From: CAYGHG01 sp964349515
GTDB taxonomy: Bacteria > Oederibacteriota > PGYV01 > CAYGHG01
Length of the DNA stretch: 5,006 bases
Direction of reading: 5' to 3'
Assembly (NCBI GenBank): GCA_964349515.1
Contig: CAYGHG010000146.1
Span: 1 to 5,006, forward strand
The notes below the pieces were generated by a model, which had not been told where the DNA came from, did no database searches, and saw only the letters and a list, made by a program, of their open reading frames with translations. Positions 1 through 5,006 of this stretch are shown piece after piece; position 1 is the stretch's first letter, and every line of letters begins with the position of its first letter. A program made the translations under genes and the position numbers.

Positions 1-68
1 TGCCAATGCAGATTTGCGAATTATCTGTTTTTCATCTTTAAAATATAGTATTTTTTAGGAGTTACATT

Positions 69-230
69 ATGCAAACTGCACGTTTTGCACCATCAAAAAC
101 CGGACAGTGTTATTTCCGCGGAAAGCGGTTAATGATTCGAACTTTATCCCATCCCTATTATTTTAATAATTCAAAAGTCTTATTTGCGCTTTTTCACGTG
201 CTTACCGGACACAAATTCCATGCTGTCTGA
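69..230 (+). CDS. Doubtful 53-aa reading frame with a good RBS
   Basis: An ATG at 69 is preceded by AGGAG (57-61) with 7 nt spacing, and by AT-rich DNA with weak promoter-like hexamers (TTGCGA at 14-19 and TAAAAT at 39-44, spacer 19). The frame runs to TGA at 228-230 and would give a basic 53-aa peptide (it contains FRGKRLMIR) with no domain I recognise. Against it, the frame runs straight through two palindromic, REP-like blocks (98-130 and 204-244), and a short hairpin (71-88) follows the start codon. The peptide may therefore be a chance translation of repeat DNA, or the remnant of a broken gene. It would converge on rpoD. Low confidence that it is real. Confidence 0.2.
   Translation: MQTARFAPSKTGQCYFRGKRLMIRTLSHPYYFNNSKVLFALFHVLTGHKFHAV
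98..130. repeat. Structured block A, possible degenerate REP-like element
   Basis: The block is bounded by the inverted pair AACCG (98-102) and CGGTT (126-130). It contains the perfect 12-bp palindrome TTTCCGCGGAAA (113-124). It begins with ACCGGACA (99-106), which recurs exactly at 204-211 at the start of a second structured block. The layout resembles short intergenic repetitive palindromes, but only a genome-wide search could show that it is repeated. Confidence 0.35.
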
Positions 231-244
231 CACTTTTTTCCGGT
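204..244. repeat. Structured block B, possible degenerate REP-like element
   Basis: It is bounded by ACCGG (204-208) and its complement CCGGT (240-244). Inside, CGGACA (206-211) can pair with TGTCTG (224-229) with one G-U wobble, as an alternative hairpin, and TGTCTGACA (224-232) is itself palindromic. It starts with the same ACCGGACA as block A and, like it, ends in CGGT. Both blocks lie in the non-coding region after rpoD. Confidence 0.3.
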
Positions 245-266
245 GCGTTATTTCAAACTCTTTCAA

Positions 267-293
267 AACAGGCGGGCCTGCGGCGCGCCTGTT
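267..293 (-). terminator. Probable intrinsic terminator of the operon
   Basis: A GC-rich hairpin beginning 48 nt after the rpoD stop. The stem AACAGGCG (267-274) pairs perfectly with CGCCTGTT (286-293). After one G/G mismatch, a further GCC/GGC (276-278 with 282-284) closes a three-base loop. On the minus strand the stem ends in TT and continues TT before GAAAG, so the U-tract is only four bases, short for a classic Rho-independent terminator. A T-rich run (297-303) on the other side could let it also work on plus-strand transcription. It is the only strong hairpin found between rpoD and the left edge. Confidence 0.55.
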
Positions 294-341
294 GTATGTT
301 TTTCCCTGAAACCTGAAACAAATCAGCCTTTAATTTTCATA

Positions 342-2093
342 TTAATCCATGAACCCTTTTAAATTTTTTGCCCTTGCAGGGTGCCTTAACTTCCTTAATG
401 CCTTTGCCTCTATCTGACGCACCCTCTCGCGGGTGACTTTGAATATCTTGCCGACTTCTTCGAGGGTATGCGGCACTCCGTCGCCTATGCCGAAGCGCAG
501 GCGCAATACTTCCGCTTCCCTGTCTTTTAAGGTGTGCAGCACTTTTTCTATCTGCTCTTTTAAAAGCACGTTGACGGCGGCTGACGCCGGGGATACCGCG
601 TCTTTGTCCTCTATGAAGTCTCCTAAGTGCGAGTCTTTTTCCTCGCCTATCGGAGTCTCAAGCGATATGGGGTGCTGGGATATTTTTAAAACCGAACGGA
701 CCTTCTCTGCCGACATCCCCATCTTTTTTGCGATCTCTTCCGGTTTTGGCTCGCGGCCGTACTGCTGTACGTATATGCGCGCCACTTTGTTAAGCTTGTT
801 TATGGTTTCTATCATGTGCACGGGAATACGTATCGTCCTTGCCTGGTCTGCTATCGCCCTTGTTATGGCCTGGCGTATCCACCACGTCGCGTATGTGGAA
901 AACTTGTAGCCGCGCCTGTACTCAAAGCGCTCCACCGCGCGCATCAAGCCTATGTTTCCCTCCTGTATCAGGTCAAGAAATGAGAGCCCTTTATTTATGT
1001 ATTTTTTCGCGATGGAGACCACCAGCCTTAAGTTCGCGACCACGAGTTCTTTTCTTGTTTTCCTCGCTTCAAGCAGGTTGCGCCTTATCGTGTAGGCCAG
1101 CAGTTTCAAATCCTCTTTTTTCATGCCTACGAGGTTTTCTTCCCTGCGTATGTTTAAGGCTATCACGTCGGCTTTGCCGAGGTGCTCTTTGAATTTCTCT
1201 TTTGACATCCTGCGTTTTTTCAGGTGTTTCTCAAGCGCCGGGCGGCTTGCCGCGACTGCCTTTATGTCGCGGTATATGCCGCCGAGTTTTTTCTCTTCAA
1301 GTTCAAGTTCTTTTTCTTCCTTGTTTATCTTGTTGACCAGGTTAATGGTCCTGTTGCAGATTAAGTTTATCTGCTCGTTATTGAGTTTCAGCATGTGCAG
1401 ATAGTCCCGTTTTTTGTGCTTTAACGCCTCTGCCTGCTTTTCAAATTTAGCCCTCTGTTTCGGGGTGTTTTTTTTCTTTAAGGCTTTTTCCCTTGCTCCC
1501 TGTAAATCCTTATTTGCTTTCTCCGCCTGTTTTATGTATTTTGCAAACCTGTCCACGAGCCTTTTTTCAACCGAAGGCGGCAGGTCCCCTTCCAGTTTGG
1601 TTTTTATTATGTCTGTTACCTTTACGCTTCCTGTTTTCATGTCTTCGCTGATTTTTTTCAGCTCGTCAAAGCCTATCTTTGTGTCAAATATCACGTTCTT
1701 TACGTTTATCTCGGCGTTCTCTATCTTTTTTGCTATCCTGACCTCGTCCTCACGCTTTTCAAGAAGCGGCACTTTTCCCATTTCATGAAGATACATCTGA
1801 ACAGGGTCGGAGGAAAACCCCTCCGCGTCCAGATAGTCAAGCTCTTCCGCGGCAGCGGCCTGTTTCTCGGCCGGCTTGGTGGAAAGTATCTTGTCTATCT
1901 TTCCCTCCTCGCGTATTTCTATGTCCATCTCATCCATTATGTTGAGCATGCTGTCTATGTCTTCAACGGATGAGAAGTCCTGCGGCAGGGAATCGTTCAG
2001 TTCCTCGTAAGTGAGGAACCCTTTTTCCTTGCCCTTTTTTATGAGTTCCTTTACCTCGGGCATTTCCTTTAAGTTTTTACTCAAAATCTCCAC
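342..2093 (-). CDS. rpoD: RNA polymerase primary sigma factor RpoD (sigma-70)
   Basis: Housekeeping sigma factor: it binds core RNA polymerase in the cytoplasm, recognises -35 and -10 promoter elements and melts DNA. The domains seen, in order, are: region 1.1 (about residues 10-75, with GFLTYEELNDSLP at 25-37); region 1.2 starting at DPVQMYLHEMG (96-106); a long Lys/Glu-rich, probably helical non-conserved insert (about 130-335); region 2 (about 345-430), with DLIQEGNIGLMRAVERFEY (374-392) and the -10 binding stretch YKFSTYATWWIRQAI (396-410); region 3 (about 431-500); and region 4, with the -35 binding helix-turn-helix TLEEVGKIFKVTRERVRQ (543-560) followed by the canonical KALRKLRHP tail. 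At 583 aa it is close to the length of E. coli RpoD. The given start is GTG at 2093, overlapping the dnaG end by 17 nt. A TTG at 2084 (580 aa) is better placed, because AGAGG at 2093-2097 lies 8 nt before it. An ATG at 2063 has a poorly spaced Shine-Dalgarno. The gene is intact and the identity is secure; only the start is uncertain. Confidence 0.98.
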   Translation of the reverse strand: MEILSKNLKEMPEVKELIKKGKEKGFLTYEELNDSLPQDFSSVEDIDSMLNIMDEMDIEIREEGKIDKILSTKPAEKQAAAAEELDYLDAEGFSSDPVQMYLHEMGKVPLLEKREDEVRIAKKIENAEINVKNVIFDTKIGFDELKKISEDMKTGSVKVTDIIKTKLEGDLPPSVEKRLVDRFAKYIKQAEKANKDLQGAREKALKKKNTPKQRAKFEKQAEALKHKKRDYLHMLKLNNEQINLICNRTINLVNKINKEEKELELEEKKLGGIYRDIKAVAASRPALEKHLKKRRMSKEKFKEHLGKADVIALNIRREENLVGMKKEDLKLLAYTIRRNLLEARKTRKELVVANLRLVVSIAKKYINKGLSFLDLIQEGNIGLMRAVERFEYRRGYKFSTYATWWIRQAITRAIADQARTIRIPVHMIETINKLNKVARIYVQQYGREPKPEEIAKKMGMSAEKVRSVLKISQHPISLETPIGEEKDSHLGDFIEDKDAVSPASAAVNVLLKEQIEKVLHTLKDREAEVLRLRFGIGDGVPHTLEEVGKIFKVTRERVRQIEAKALRKLRHPARAKNLKGFMD

Positions 2094-3891
2094 CTCTTTG
2101 CTTTAGTTTTTTCTGAATTTCCTGCTTTTCTTTCACCAGCTGGGAGAGAATCTCGTAGGTACTCTCCCTCTCCGCGTGTGATATTTTTTCATTCATCTCT
2201 TCAAGTTCTTTAGTGAGCTTGTCCTTTTTTATCCTCACAAAACAGTCATCAACCACTTTTATGACGGCTGCGGCGGCTTCTATGCCCGGCCCTTTTTCGC
2301 CGTACTTTTCCGAATCTTCGGCAATGAGCGCCGCCATCAGTTTTAAAGGCTCTTCTTCGGCGGAATAAAAATTTTGAAGCGCGCCTGAAACGTCTTTTTC
2401 GCCCGCGCTGTACAGAGCCTCGGCCTTTTCAAGCAGCGGCGTGTAAACCCCGCTTTTGAAATCAGCGTAACCCAGCCCTTCAAGTTTCATACGGTTAAAT
2501 ATGTGCTTTAACACCGGCTCCTGCTGGGGCGTACCGGAAAAAGAGAGTGCGGATTTTAGTATTATCCTCTCCGCGAGCTCTATGCCCCGCGCTTTAATCC
2601 CGCCAGCGAGCGCCCCTGCGGCAGGCGCAGGCGGCGCGCCTTTTACCTGCTTGAAATATCTGGAGGCTATCTCCTGCGGCACGTTTAATTTTACCGCCAC
2701 TTTTTTAACAGCGTCCGCGCGCACTACCTCGCTGTCCGTGGTTTCTATTATGGCCGCTATTTCCTTTACGCACTCTTCCTTATAATATGAATTCGCGATA
2801 TCGCCCTTTGACTTTAAGCGGCGTATCATAAAGTCAATAAACCCCTCCGCCTCTTCCAATCTTTTTAAGAACTCCGCGCTTCCTTTGAGCTTGATATACT
2901 CATCCGGGTCTTTTGCCTCTTCGTATGAGGAAACATACACCTCAAAGCCCTGCTCAAAAAGTATCGCACCGCCGCGCGCCGCGCCCTGCCTGCCTGCCTC
3001 GTCCATATCGTAAACTATCACAACTTTCTGCGAGTATCTCTTTAAGAGTTTTGCCTGCTCGGGGGTAAGCGCCGTTCCGAGTGTCGCCACCACGCCCTTG
3101 CAGCCTGCGTTTGAAACCGCTATTGCGTCAGTGTAGCCCTCGGTTACCGCTATCCTCTCCGAACGCGCACGCCTCGCATTATTTAAGTTGTAAAGCGTCC
3201 TGCCTTTTACATATATATCCGTCTCTGCGGAGTTTATGTACTTGGGCAGCCCGTCTCCGAGCACCCTGCCGCCAAAAGCCACAGGCTCCCCTGCCGCGTT
3301 GAAAATCGGGAACATCACCCGGTCGCGGAATATGTCATAAATACCGCCCTCGGACTTTGCGAGCCAGGCCTTTACAATCATGCGCTCTTCAAAACCCTTT
3401 GCCTTTAAGTGCTGTGAAAGGGCGTTTCCTCCCGGCGCGTAGCCTATGTGAAACTCCTCAACCGTTTCAGGGGCCAGCCCCCTGGCGCTCAAGTATTCAT
3501 TTACCGCCGGGTTCAGCACAAGGCTCTCTTTGTAAAACTTAACGGCCTCTTTCATTATTTCAATGAGCTTTCCCTGCTCCTGCTTTTGCGGGGAGTACTT
3601 TTCTTCCTCTATCGTTATTCCGGCCCGGTCAGCCAGAAGTTTGACGCTTTCAATGAAAGATATGTTCTCCATCTTCTGCACGAGGGTAAAAACATTGCCG
3701 CCCTCGCCGCACCCGAAGCAGTGGCAAATCTGCTTTACCGGGCTTACTACAAACGACGCTGTCTTTTCGTTGTGAAACGGGCAGTTTGCCTTGAAATTCA
3801 CACCTGCCCGCTTTAAGGCCATATATCCCGAGGCAATATCAACTATGTCACTTGCGCTTTTTACCTGCTCTAGCTTGTCGTGCGGTATCAT
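2077..3891 (-). CDS. dnaG: DNA primase DnaG
   Basis: Synthesises the short RNA primers used at the replication fork, working with the replicative helicase DnaB. The N-terminal CHC2 zinc finger is complete: C37, H40 (CPFH) and C58, C61 (CFGC). The RNA polymerase core follows, with YDIFRDRVMFPIFN (185-198), FGGR (206-209) and PKYINSAET (216-224). The Toprim domain carries the acidic EGYTD (251-255), TLGTALT (270-276) and the metal-binding YDMDEAG (294-300; D295 and D297), then KDPDEYIK (327-334). From about 430 to 604 is a less conserved helical region matching the helicase-binding domain, ending in a charged, probably coiled-coil tail (about 553-600). Its 604 aa are normal for the family. The ATG at 3891 is 22 nt after the Nif3-like stop and has no clear Shine-Dalgarno (only a weak AAGAAG/GCGGG stretch), so translation may depend on the upstream gene. 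The 3' end overlaps rpoD, consistent with one transcript. No catalytic residue appears to be missing. Confidence 0.98.
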   Translation of the reverse strand: MIPHDKLEQVKSASDIVDIASGYMALKRAGVNFKANCPFHNEKTASFVVSPVKQICHCFGCGEGGNVFTLVQKMENISFIESVKLLADRAGITIEEEKYSPQKQEQGKLIEIMKEAVKFYKESLVLNPAVNEYLSARGLAPETVEEFHIGYAPGGNALSQHLKAKGFEERMIVKAWLAKSEGGIYDIFRDRVMFPIFNAAGEPVAFGGRVLGDGLPKYINSAETDIYVKGRTLYNLNNARRARSERIAVTEGYTDAIAVSNAGCKGVVATLGTALTPEQAKLLKRYSQKVVIVYDMDEAGRQGAARGGAILFEQGFEVYVSSYEEAKDPDEYIKLKGSAEFLKRLEEAEGFIDFMIRRLKSKGDIANSYYKEECVKEIAAIIETTDSEVVRADAVKKVAVKLNVPQEIASRYFKQVKGAPPAPAAGALAGGIKARGIELAERIILKSALSFSGTPQQEPVLKHIFNRMKLEGLGYADFKSGVYTPLLEKAEALYSAGEKDVSGALQNFYSAEEEPLKLMAALIAEDSEKYGEKGPGIEAAAAVIKVVDDCFVRIKKDKLTKELEEMNEKISHAERESTYEILSQLVKEKQEIQKKLKQRGGDFE

Positions 3892-3913
3892 TTTGAGCCC
3901 GCTTCTTTTATTT

Positions 3914-4882
3914 TCACTTTTTTCCTTTGACGCGCTTTACCCTTATAAATCCGGATGTTTCATAAATCTTCAGCGGCCCGTTTACGCGCTCCACCTCATC
4001 AAACATGATGTTTATGCCGAGCGCGTCGGAGGCTATGTGCCCCGCCACCACGCAGTTTAAACCCGCTTCCGTAATTTCCTTTTTATGGTCGGGCGAAAAG
4101 TGCATCCCTACAACCGTGTCCACACCCGCGTCACATAGCTTTTTGTATATTTCTTTCGGCCCTTCGGTGCCGCCCGTCATGTCCACAAACGCTTTGCGCA
4201 CCCTGCGGGACTTGTCGCCGGTCAGTATCACCGGGCCTGCACCGCGCTTTTTGTATTCGGAATACTCTTTTTCCTCAAGAAGCATCTCAACAACATCCCC
4301 CAAAGTTTTCGGTTTTTCCTTATCCAGCCTGTTTTGCAGGTATGTGGCGACGCAGTTGTCAGTCGGCGTATGGGCGCTGAACATGGTCATATCAAGCAGC
4401 CTCGCGGCGTCCGCGGCGCGGTAGTGATTTGCGGCGGCTATTTTTTCGCCCACGTCTTTTAAGCGTTTCATGGTAAGCGACTCTGCCGCGGCTATGTTTA
4501 CACCCTGCGAGGCAAATATATCGGACTGCATGTCCATCACTTCGTAAAAAGAGGCATAAGCACGCCCTACCGGGTGGTGCGCGTAAACCGCATCTATATT
4601 TGCCCCTTTGCGGTTTAATTCCTCAACAAGAAGTATCTCTCCGACTTCCATGTCAATGCCTGCTATTATTGTTTTTATGCCCCTGCCTGAATCATGTATT
4701 ATCCTGGAATCCGCGTAGGGGTTGGTAAGCTTGCTTTCGTCGTAATATTTTTTATCTTTTTCGGGCATTGCCTCATATTTTTTATTTTCGGCTTTCAGGT
4801 ATTCCTTTACTTCCTTTTCGCCGCGCGGGTCCATCTTCATCCCGTATTCAATGATTGTCTTATAAATCTCTTTTAGTTTCAT
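3914..4882 (-). CDS. Divergent Nif3-like (DUF34) dinuclear-metal protein
   Basis: A 322-aa soluble protein with no signal peptide or membrane segment. The Nif3/DUF34 assignment rests on motifs in the family order: an AHHP metal-binding motif (101-104; H102, H103) after a beta-strand-like run IKTIIAGIDM (69-78); SAHTPTDN (169-176; H171, D175), matching the family HTxxD motif; and VVAGHIASDALGI (278-290; H282, D286) near the C-terminus, where the family has a His and an acidic ligand, usually Glu. VGMHFSPDH (258-266) offers more histidines. Family members form ring-shaped hexamers with two metals per subunit. Their reaction is not established, and the old label GTP cyclohydrolase type 2 is not well supported. 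Unusual here are a charged N-terminal stretch (about 18-55) and a longer spacing between the HHP and HTxxD motifs than in short homologues such as E. coli YbgI. The ATG is supported by a strong Shine-Dalgarno. It is the first visible gene of the nif3-dnaG-rpoD unit. Confidence 0.82.
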   Translation of the reverse strand: MKLKEIYKTIIEYGMKMDPRGEKEVKEYLKAENKKYEAMPEKDKKYYDESKLTNPYADSRIIHDSGRGIKTIIAGIDMEVGEILLVEELNRKGANIDAVYAHHPVGRAYASFYEVMDMQSDIFASQGVNIAAAESLTMKRLKDVGEKIAAANHYRAADAARLLDMTMFSAHTPTDNCVATYLQNRLDKEKPKTLGDVVEMLLEEKEYSEYKKRGAGPVILTGDKSRRVRKAFVDMTGGTEGPKEIYKKLCDAGVDTVVGMHFSPDHKKEITEAGLNCVVAGHIASDALGINIMFDEVERVNGPLKIYETSGFIRVKRVKGKK

Positions 4883-4886
4883 AAAA

Positions 4887-4893
4887 CCTCCCT
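4887..4893 (-). promoter_or_regulatory. Shine-Dalgarno of the Nif3-like gene
   Basis: The minus strand reads AGGGAGG here, 4 nt before the ATG at 4882. It is the strongest ribosome-binding site of the three genes in this operon. It fixes the Nif3-like start at residue 1, so the unusual charged N-terminal segment is probably translated; later methionines (residues 15, 17, 39) are not needed. Confidence 0.75.
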
Positions 4894-4922
4894 GAAGTTA
4901 GTGCCGTTTTCAAAGTACTATA

Positions 4923-4951
4923 CTAATAGGTTTCAAAAAACCCGTTTTCAA
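4923..4951 (-). promoter_or_regulatory. Candidate sigma70-type promoter for the nif3-dnaG-rpoD operon
   Basis: On the minus strand a TTGAAA (-35, at 4946-4951; 5 of 6 consensus bases) is separated by 17 nt from TATTAG (-10, at 4923-4928; 4 of 6). A nearby TATAGT (4917-4922; 5 of 6) is an alternative -10 but has no well-spaced -35. Initiation would fall near 4915, giving a leader of about 33 nt before the ATG at 4882. The position directly upstream of the first gene of the operon supports the call. It rests on consensus matching by eye only. The -35 lies in a degenerate copy of the neighbouring heptamer array. Confidence 0.45.
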
Positions 4952-5006
4952 CTTTCAGCTTTCAGTTTTCAGCTTTCAGTTTTCAGCTTTCAGTTTTCAG
5001 CTTTCA
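4946..5006. repeat. Heptamer tandem array TTTCAGC/TTTCAGT
   Basis: A tandem array with a 7-bp period. It starts with a degenerate TTTCAAC (4946-4952), then strictly alternates TTTCAGC (4953, 4967, 4981, 4995) and TTTCAGT (4960, 4974, 4988), ending in a partial TTTCA at the window edge. It is therefore also a perfect 14-bp repeat from 4953 onward. On the minus strand it reads as CTGAAAG/CTGAAAA units. It is non-coding as far as can be seen, upstream of the operon, and continues beyond the window. Short heptamer arrays of this kind occur in intergenic DNA of several bacterial groups and are expected to vary in copy number by slippage. Confidence 0.95.

Larger units (their letters stand above)
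1..341. other. Intergenic region downstream of rpoD
   Basis: There is no confident gene. From left to right it holds: AT-rich DNA with a possible RBS and a doubtful small frame (69-230); a small hairpin (71-88, GCAAAC with GTTTTGC); structured blocks A and B; the terminator hairpin (267-293); and a two-copy heptamer CTGAAAC (306-319). No tRNA, rRNA or recognisable transposase fragment was seen on either strand. Confidence 0.7.

Noticed and set aside
71..88. Small hairpin GCAAAC/GTTTTGC next to the ATG at 69 as a riboswitch or attenuator
   Set aside because: The stem is only about six pairs with a bulge, there is no known riboswitch signature, and the frame it would control is itself doubtful.
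134..142. GATTCGAAC, which resembles a tRNA T-loop (GTTCGAATC on the minus strand)
   Set aside because: The flanking bases do not form a full five-pair T stem, and no acceptor, D or anticodon arm or CCA end can be drawn around it.
1345..1560. Lys/Glu-rich insert of RpoD as a possible foreign domain or fusion
   Set aside because: A long, charged, poorly conserved insert between regions 1.2 and 2 is normal in Gram-negative-type primary sigma factors.
433..4876. Open frames of 60 to 158 codons on the plus strand opposite rpoD, dnaG and the Nif3-like gene
   Set aside because: They lie antisense to well-identified genes, have Ser/Cys/Phe-rich translations typical of reverse-frame reading, and show no recognisable domains.
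4946..5006. CRISPR array
   Set aside because: The units are 7 bp with no unique spacers; this is a simple tandem repeat.

Overview
The window holds three genes on the minus strand, read from right to left: a divergent Nif3-like (DUF34) metal-binding protein, DNA primase (dnaG) and the primary sigma factor (rpoD). They are packed as one apparent operon, with 22 nt between the Nif3-like gene and dnaG, and an overlap between dnaG and rpoD. This is a variant of the bacterial macromolecular-synthesis operon, classically rpsU-dnaG-rpoD, with a Nif3-like gene where rpsU would be. Nif3 genes are also found beside dnaG-sigA in Firmicutes such as Bacillus (yqfO), but there they lie downstream of the sigma gene.

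Right edge (about 4883-5006): a strong Shine-Dalgarno for the Nif3-like gene, a plausible sigma70-type promoter, and then an alternating heptamer tandem array, TTTCAGC/TTTCAGT, that runs off the window. The promoter's -35 hexamer lies inside the outermost, degenerate copy of that array. Left edge (1-341): no confident gene. It holds a GC-rich hairpin that probably terminates the operon, two short structured blocks that both begin ACCGGACA and end CGGT (possible degenerate REP-like elements), and a doubtful 53-codon reading frame with a good ribosome-binding site.

The organism is a bacterium. The sigma factor has a region 1.1 and a long charged non-conserved insert (about 200 residues), as in Gram-negative-type RpoD and unlike the short Firmicute SigA. 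Lysine/glutamate-rich proteins, a moderate GC content and the heptamer repeats would fit one of the uncultured or candidate phyla (for example around Elusimicrobiota/Goldbacteria/Omnitrophota), but that placement is only a guess from the sequence.

The core genes look intact and ordinary. Together they couple the supply of primase (replication initiation) to that of the housekeeping sigma factor (transcription). No new defence system, mobile element or CRISPR array is visible. The points most worth checking are the divergent Nif3-like protein at the head of the operon and the heptamer array that touches its promoter.
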